Assembly (NCBI GenBank): GCA_038501625.1
Contig: JAZAYU010000204.1
Span: 498,001 to 562,000, forward strand
Source of the DNA: Corbicula japonica
Taxonomy: Eukaryota > Mollusca > Bivalvia > Venerida > Cyrenidae
DNA: 64,000 bases
Direction of reading: 5' to 3'
In this document: piece by piece, positions 25,801 to 34,800 of the stretch
Layout of the letters: each line of letters starts with the position of its first letter
Position numbering within the stretch: the first letter of the stretch is position 1
The notes under the pieces: generated by a model
The model's database searches: none
What the model saw: only the letters and a program-made list of their open reading frames with translations
Told to the model about the DNA's origin: nothing
Program-made: the position numbers and the translations under genes

Positions 25801-28800
25801 ACAGTATGAGAACATCGGAATGCCTATTTCTTGTTTATAAATAGAGGAACCAAATCTTACAGAAATATTATCCAATAAAAAGGTGATCGCCTGAATAAGG
25901 TCATGACAGGTTCATGAAGTGTAATTATCATAAGAACCATCTGTAAAGAATGCCTTATGTTCATTACAAGCAATTTATGTTTTATTTTCTCTAGCAAAAG
26001 TTTTTTCAATGAGACTGGTTAGCTTTTCTCTTATTAAATTATGAGGAAGATAATTATATAAAGTTGAAAAAATCATGAGTAGACAAACAGTACAACTGAA
26101 AATTATTTTATTTAAGATTCTTCAAAACATCATTTGAATTTTATAGACCAAAATAAATTTTTGCCAGTGGTTTCAAAACTTTTTGATACCTAATTACATG
26201 TTCTTTTACTGCTGTAAGACAAGATATTAAGAACACGGATAATTTAGTTGTAGTACTAGAACTAGCGTTTGAAATAAATCTTGCTTTTTACGATGTTTTG
26301 TGCATTTTAGGCAACCAATACATAGTAGGTACTTTATCTCGTTTCGGCACAACACTGATTCTAAATTTTGTAATTTGTAGATTGTGTGTGCAGTAACAAT
26401 ATCACTCTCAGATGAAGAAGTCAGAGTATAAGCATTAGTGCTAATAAGCTCTTCAGTTTGAAAATTATTTTAGTGTTTACGTAAAACTATAATTACATTA
26501 TTAGAAGCCTTATCATCAGGTGTTAAAACAAATCTGTTGTGATAGTCTTGAATACCCTTTTATAAATGACGAAAGTTAAAACGAGGTCGATGTGGTAATA
26601 AAGCTATGTTTCCGTTATAGAAGGATATACGAGTGTCAATTATTTTAAATATTTTTTTTCCCAGTTTGAAAGTGCATTAGGCTCAGCATAATGTCGTTTG
26701 CACCATTTATTGCAAAAAAATAAACATTAAAGACTGCAAATTCCGCACGACAGGTATTAAAGTCGATGTCCGATGGAATTCTATATTTCGGACCTTTTGA
26801 AACTAAAATGCGGATTCTCAAGTCTTTGATAGCATTTAGATTCCCTGTAATGATGTGACCGGCAGGTTGATAGCAAAATTTAGAATTTGAACAGTCTTAT
26901 GATATAGGTGTATTCTCAACCATCTGTAAATCCGAGGTAATTTTGTTATAATTGAAAATTATGTTTCTAATTGGCTTGTTGTATTTATAACAAACGATGG
27001 GTGTTTCACTATTCTGCAAATAATAAGGTAAAGCCGATGCAACAGTTTTATCTTTAAATACACGTAGAAGGTCAATAAAATCTATACCTTTATTTACAAA
27101 TGAAATTTTAGGAAATGTCTTTGGTGATTAGAATCCAAGGCAATGTGTGGTCTGAGAACATGCCTAGTGTAACACTGAGTAAGGCTAGCAATTTCATAAA
27201 TTGGACGAGTTCTAATAATAATATCACCGGCTTTCTTATCAACTTTATGTAAACTTGAAATAGAAGGAGAAGCCAAACGTGAAAGCATAGCGTGTCTATC
27301 AGAATGTTTGAAATACTTTAAAGGTACTTCGCCGACCATTGAGCACAGTCGATTGAGCATTTTTTATTAATCTTCAAAACGTACTGAATTTATAAATCAC
27401 ACAATATTTACCCTTTTAATGACCAGTTCTTCGTTATAGGATCTGAACTCCTGGAAATAGAAGTCGTAATGAGGGTCGTCATATGCCGGCGGAAGTTCAG
27501 TTCCATTCCGGAAGTGCCTCGTTTTAATTCCAGTTGCCAACAAGTGCGCGTGTTGCAACACAGCTATAGCCCTGATTTCGTCAATATTCTTCCGATCCAT
27601 AGCCTTTATAACAATAAGCAATTAGACAATATATAATTTTCATAAAACAAATGTGTAACAATGATACAAAATAAAACTATTATATCTTTCAAAAATTCGT
27701 GTTTTGCACATATTCCTTTCCAGTTTATCAGCATTCGCAGCTCACGCCTACAGCTATTTTACGGAAATTAAGCGAAATGAAAATTACCAAAATCTCTCCA
27801 ACAGAGAAATGCACAATGATTTTAAATGACTCTTTATTTTACATACGTTAACTGACTCTTTTTTACATACGTTAAATTACTCTTTATTTTACATATGCTA
27901 AATGACTATTTATTTTACATATGCTAAATGACTCTTTATTTTACATATGCTAAATGACTATTTATTTTACATATGCTAAATGACTATTTATTTTACATAT
28001 GCTAAATTACTCTTTATTTTACATATGCTAAATTACTCTTTATTTTACATATGCTAAATGACTATTTATTTTATATATGCTAAATGACTATTTATTTTAC
28101 ATATGCTAAATGACTATTTATTTTACATATGCTAAATGACTATTTATTTTACATATGCTAAATGACTATTTATTTTACATATGCTAAATGACTATTTATT
28201 TTATATACGTTTAGACAAGTTGGAACGGTAATGATAACTACCTAGATATAAAGATTCTCCAAAAATCTATTTACACCATAATACAACACATAAACTTAAA
28301 TGCCCACATTAGTAATACGATACTGACAAACAATATGTTTGGTCCTTTTGTATAACAGATATTTACAATTTCAAATATTTTAAAAATTATGTTTGACTAT
28401 GCATTTGAGGGAATGATCGCGAAACATAGATAATAAATGGTTTAAACTATTGAATTATTTCATCTAAAAAGTTCGTGAAATTACGTTTTTCGAAATCGTT
28501 ATTGTTTAGTTCTTTCATGTATCACACAGCCAGACTGATACCTGCTGTGTTATTAAATTACTACCTCTGCTAGCTCATGGAATAGCAGCGGGATTGTTAA
28601 TGTGTAAAATTGAGGGTTCCACTTTGTCCTTTTTTGTTGTAAAAAGCACAATTTAAAAACTATTATGTTCACAGTATACATTATTAACTTGTCTAAACAT
28701 AAAATAAAAATAAACAGGAAGAGAATATGAGTTATGTTGCATAAAAAAATATTTGACAAAAATTGAAATGGTTTTAGACGAAACATAGTCTTTTTCAAAC

Positions 28801-31800
28801 GACATTTCTTTCTGACCTTGTCAATGGTAAGTAACTACGTATATACAAAAAAATAGTTATATTTTTTTCATGATTTTTTTATGAAAATGATAAAATTCAA
28901 TGCAATGTGGTGTCTGATCGACTGGAATTTTTTTTAGGACTAGGGTGGGGAGTGTCTGCAGGGGGGGGTTACCAGGGTACGTTCCTTCCACCTGTGGTAA
29001 TAACCGCATTTTACCTGAATATAAATAACACGTCACAACCATAAAATGAGCCAGAAGACAGAATTCCATAGCGTTTCCATATTTCAAAGCTATTTTATAT
29101 AGTGTAAGGACTGAGAGGCTGATACACAGAAGGATCATCGATGAAAATAAAATGATAGAATGACGAGAAACAGTACAAACACTGCATCCGGTAACTAAAT
29201 AAGAAAACCAGAGTGTGTACGACATTCTCTATTTTTCTTGGTGTGTACGACACTCATTAAAAATGTAAACAACTCCGTAAGTAGCCCGTGTGCGGAGGAA
29301 ATACAATATGCTTATCATTCAGAATATGAAATAAGATTGGTTAAATAACATGGCAAGCGATAATACAGTTATATGCGCGAGAATAATTGGATTTTAGGAT
29401 TGAGTGTGCCCGACATTCAAACTTTCGATGTTTCAGACAAAATTTTTATTTGAATGTTTGAGAAAACGGCCGGTAACTAAGAGAAGAGGAAGAGACTAAC
29501 TGCCGATGAAAATGCTTGGTAACAGAAGTACGGTGCGGTATTAATCATCAAAATTGGTGCACAAGTTACCAAGAAATCAGCAAAAATCCTACCTGAAGCG
29601 AGTGATTTTTATATAAATATGTGCATGACATTCAAAAAGTAACGTCGTATAGCCACTCTTGAAGATAAGGTTTTGGCTATAACAAAGTAATAATGTTAGT
29701 TCTGTATGCATATTAAGCCCCGATTAGTCCATTTCTAATTAAACCCATTATTGAAAGAGTTTACAGGAATGCAATTTACCATATTTACGAGTAAGCTTAA
29801 TCATCACATATTGACAACATATTAAATGCTTTTCTGTTTCTGTCATGGACATATTTTTAATAAGTTATATTTTGGAATAAAAGCAAAATGCCGTCTGGTA
29901 CCTACCGACGCTATACATTTTTCCGCACAGTAGCCACTGCTAACAAAACTCGGCTCTTGCGGCGGTATAACTTGATACGGTACCGTCGTGTGACTAACAA
30001 GAAGCGACCCGACGTCATGCTGACGTAATGTAGGGGTAAGGCGCATGCGTATTCCAGAGTTGTCAATAATGCCTGCAAAGAAAGGACATAAAGCCTATAA
30101 ATATTCAATTATTTCAGTATCTTTTCCAAAAACATGCATAATAATAATGAAGCAGCATGTAGCCGTATAAGGGTTTGAACACAACCCTAGATCCTCTCTA
30201 CTTTCTTCAACACTGAATCCGGGAATGCTTTGCACTCAGCACTCATCTTAGGGGCCTATATGTTCTTGATACCTTACGTTAAAGTTATTATGTTACTTCT
30301 GTATGTTTTTATTTTCGAAACTTGGTCAGTTATTTCTATTTGAGACATCATTAATAAAAAAATACGACAATTTTACCACATAAACAAATACCAATACCAA
30401 GGTCAGAATGTGGCTGGTTATTTATAGGTATATCAAATAATTACTATGTTTGCATGTGAAAACGAAAACAATAACATTATTGGTCGATATTCGAATTATC
30501 TGTCTAAGTCAGCATAGAAACCCCCGCTTTGCATGATGGTATATATATAGAAACGGCAAAAGCCGTCCATATGGCAAATTCGCCGAAAAAAATGGCAGTG
30601 AAAGGGTTAAAAAGTAAGTTGTTTTTTTTCCGTTTATACCACAATTATCATGATTCAAAACAAAATGTACGGACATATTTGTCGGAAAACTGATTTATTT
30701 GTAGTTTTCTCTAATTTTCGTTACAATATACTTGATTATTTGGACAAATTTGTAACGCTGCTTTGTTTTTATGCTGTTCGCAACAAAACTATCTACTAAC
30801 GTACACGTACATTTATCTGTAGTTCTAAACTTTTTTTCCCTTTGAATTAAATGTTTTATTATTCTTTTTCTACCAAACAATAATACACACGTCAACCGGC
30901 AGATCCAGAAGCAGATGGCTCATTCAGGCGCAGACACACTAATTTTTTAAACATGATTCTGGTATGATTTATGACATGTACAGACATACAGACTGACAAT
31001 ACTTTCACTTTATGTCAACAAACTGGAATTTCCGTATTTAAATCGCGATAAAATTTTATTATTTCTTAAACACTTACCCTGGGAAGGCTGTGTTTTGTGA
31101 ATGGGGCGATTACTGATATGCATATTTCACTTTTCTATCACCCCAGAAATCAACTACAAAATTCATTAGATTTTTAAAATCAGCCTATATGTCTTTCCAA
31201 AAGTGAATCAAAACTAGGGAAAATGCTAATTGTTTACACCGATGTCAAATAAGAAATATGAAATATTATACCAGTATGCAATCTGTAGGTTTGTATTTGT
31301 CGAGTAGCGTATGTAATCAATATCACATGAGACCGAAGGTCGAGCGCAGCGAGAAATAATACAAACATACAGATTGCATACTAGTATAAACCAATAATGT
31401 TCTTTTTATTATATACCATTATTTAACTCCCAATTAAATCAATAATGAATAGTGAATTGACGTCACAATAAATCAGCAATCTCTACTGAGTACGTCATAT
31501 TTTGTAAGTTGAGACGTAATCGAACAAATGTTTCAAGCGTCATGATCGATTCTGTCAGAGAAAGGATTAGTTAAGTTTCAAACCTTTGACTTGAAGGACT
31601 AAAAACAATAACAACAACATTCAAAGAAGACCCGTAATTGCTAGAAGCGTTTACCGTGGTATTCGATATGTAACGACTAGGATTTGAAATGATGGTACCT
31701 CAAGCTGGGAGCGAACCTGCTCCGTCACGACGACAGCGCCTATCCCTGCAATTCCTGCCACGCAACCAACTGAGCCAGCCGGGACAACCCAAGAAATAGT

Positions 31801-34800
31801 TGATCGGATAGTCCTGATATACGTAGCCAAATTCACTGCATGACATCGGTAACGTGTTAATTTGCTGATAAAAGTACTGACTATATTGACTATATGTACG
31901 GGGAGACTTTTTACGGCCGCCACACTGCACAAATAGCGCTTCTGTGAATTTCAAATGATAGTACCTCTAGGTAGGAGCGAATCCGCTCTGTAACGGCGAC
32001 AGAGTCTAGCCTTGCAATTCCTGCGACGCAAAAACTTAGCTAGCCGGGACAACCCCCCAAAAATGGTTGATCGGATAGCGCTGATATACGTAGCCATCAC
32101 TGCATGGAATTTGTAACAGGTTATTTTACTGATAACAGTACTGACTATATGTACGGGAAGACTTTTTACAACCGCCACTCTGCATAAATAGCACTACGAG
32201 CGCTATAACACAGCAACGAGCATCTTTCTCTTCAAAATGCATCTATATAGGGTAAGGCTTTGGCGAAGGATTGTTGCATATGGATATTTAAATCGGTAGA
32301 GTTGAATGGTATCTACTTCTTTGCTCCTAATCTTTGCTTGTTCTGTTCATATCCGCAATGACTATCTATTAATTTAAATTTCGTTCACAGTCTTTGAAAC
32401 GTCATTGATTTCAATGATTTTTTTTTAAAGAAAATCTAATTGGAGTCAACAAATCAAGTTTTGTGAAAATATCGCGATATGAAATTGGCCATTTTGGAAC
32501 ATAGAAACTATCGAAAGCGGCAAAAATACAGAATCGGAAACCACCATTGTCCAATACGGAATTTCTAATCTGACGAGTTGCATTAATTTTGCGGATTATT
32601 GCTGCACTGTGTTTAAATCATTCATGGGTGTATAATAAAAAAACTTACCGTGTCTGTGTTTGGATGTTCCGTCCGCTCCTGGATCTGCCGGTTGACAGAA
32701 GTGTGTAACGTCTCCATCCAGACCCAGATAAATTGTTAAGCATGTTAAACTGGGATCTAATACAGAGTAACAACAATAAAAATTAGTTATATATTCTACT
32801 TATCTTACCTGATTTTAAAGTAGGATTATCATAATGTATCTCCATCACCATGAATGAAAAGTCGTCGGGTCCGTTGACTGGGTAGCCCGTGTTTGGAGGG
32901 AAGTAAAACGGCTTGAAAATAAACAAACGAAAACTTGAAGAGCTTCGAGCAAGAAATCTGAGTATTCCATGAATTGCCTGTCATTTTTTTCCGAAAACGT
33001 CTTTTAAAGTGTTCGTTTACTTAAAAAATAAAAGCAATGTATTACTTTGATATATAGTAAAAACAAATCAATTTCAAAGCGCCTTTAAACCTCATTGATC
33101 TCATAAAACAACGGACATGGATTAGCTGAGACTATTTTTAAACACATGGGGGATAAAATGTTTATTATAAATATGTTAATGAAATTAATTATTAAAACTC
33201 AGAGGCTGTTGATACTAACTGAGTACAACCCCTATAGTACTAGTACGTAGAATATTTACCCCACCACCGGTTGCCCAAGCAATGAATATCTCGGGACATT
33301 TAGGCCAGCCTTTAGGATATCCGGACAGACACTCCCCTTTTGCGCCGTGAAGCTGTGGGTACTTTCCCGGACACCTCTGGATGACCAGATGATGGACCAA
33401 GTGCTCGTTTCCCGGTGTGAAGATAGGCTCGAACTGAAAACCGACAAATATCCACATGTATTGTAGATGTTTATTTATTTTTTGTGCTTATTAAGAATTT
33501 TTCCATTTATATTTTTATCGATTTTGTCATGAACATCTAGAAGCCTATAGCTTTTTGAAGATCTCTGACGAGTAAACAAATACAATGTAACTGGTGATTT
33601 CAAATACTTATTACCCAGAACCAGTGTAGGTTGGCCTCTAGAGTTGTCAGCCGAAAACTTTGACATCGACGATAATATATTGAGGACAAGTTGTTTCTCA
33701 AATGACAAAAACAGTTAAGTAAAACCGATATTTACACTGTTTTAATGACGTGTTGGTTACAATTTACAAATTATAATATTTCGTGAAATGCTGAGTGTTT
33801 CTTATTTTTCACTTTCCATATTTATTTATGTACAGTATATATCATGAATAAGAAGATGAAAAATGTAACCTCGATCACGTGATGTTTCCTTCCTAGATCT
33901 GGCATCTGATGTCCGACACACAAGTATGTTGTGTCTTTATCAGGTATCTTATACTGAAATATAAGATTTCACAACAATATTAATTCAATGTAGACATAAT
34001 AATTGTACATGTATATAGATCAGCAATACGCTGTCGGTGGCTTTATAAGTATCTATTTTTCATTTATTTCATAATTCACATAAAAAACTAAGTAGATTTT
34101 AACCAATTCTGTCTGAAGCATATCGGCATAATGTTTGCTATTAATAATTTAATTATTCACATTCAGACCAGTTGAGTAAGCTTCTTGAAACAGGAGTGTT
34201 TGGTATATAAACAGATTTATTTCAGCGTAGAGGTATAACATAAAACACATATGTACTTGAAATGAAAAAGGACATGTATGTTTTCATAAAATAATGAAAC
34301 CATATCAACCAACACTATATATCAAGGATAATACACAAAGGTGTTCGGTAAACTTTATTTCATTATTGTCATTGAACTATAGCATTTGTGTGACATAGGA
34401 AGTAACATTTATTACGGACAAAAACACCTTAGTTAAAACATAAATCTACAGTTTATCTATCAACACTACGTTTTAACCGGTGTGTGAAGCCCAAGGAAAA
34501 TGCTTGCTTTAATCACCCTAAGTGTTATTCATGTCTGATTAATAAGCAGTGTCAGCATAAAAGTTAACACACCTACGGCTCATTACCGATGGTTAATTAT
34601 AAATATGCTTGCAAAGAACGGCAACGTCACCAGAGAAACTATTGCGTACATTCCAACACCTTGGAAGCAGTTTTGTTTACGCCACAGATACACGTGTTTT
34701 TCATCGGATAATGAAAACAACCTCTAGTTTATCTGAATCTGATGAAACAACTGCAAATGTACAGGATTTAAATCTTGATAGTCAGGGTCAACGCTGTCAC

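Noticed and set aside
28857..29225. A small membrane protein gene
   Set aside because: Hydrophobic residues come from AT-rich sequence; no matching frame elsewhere and no start or splice context.
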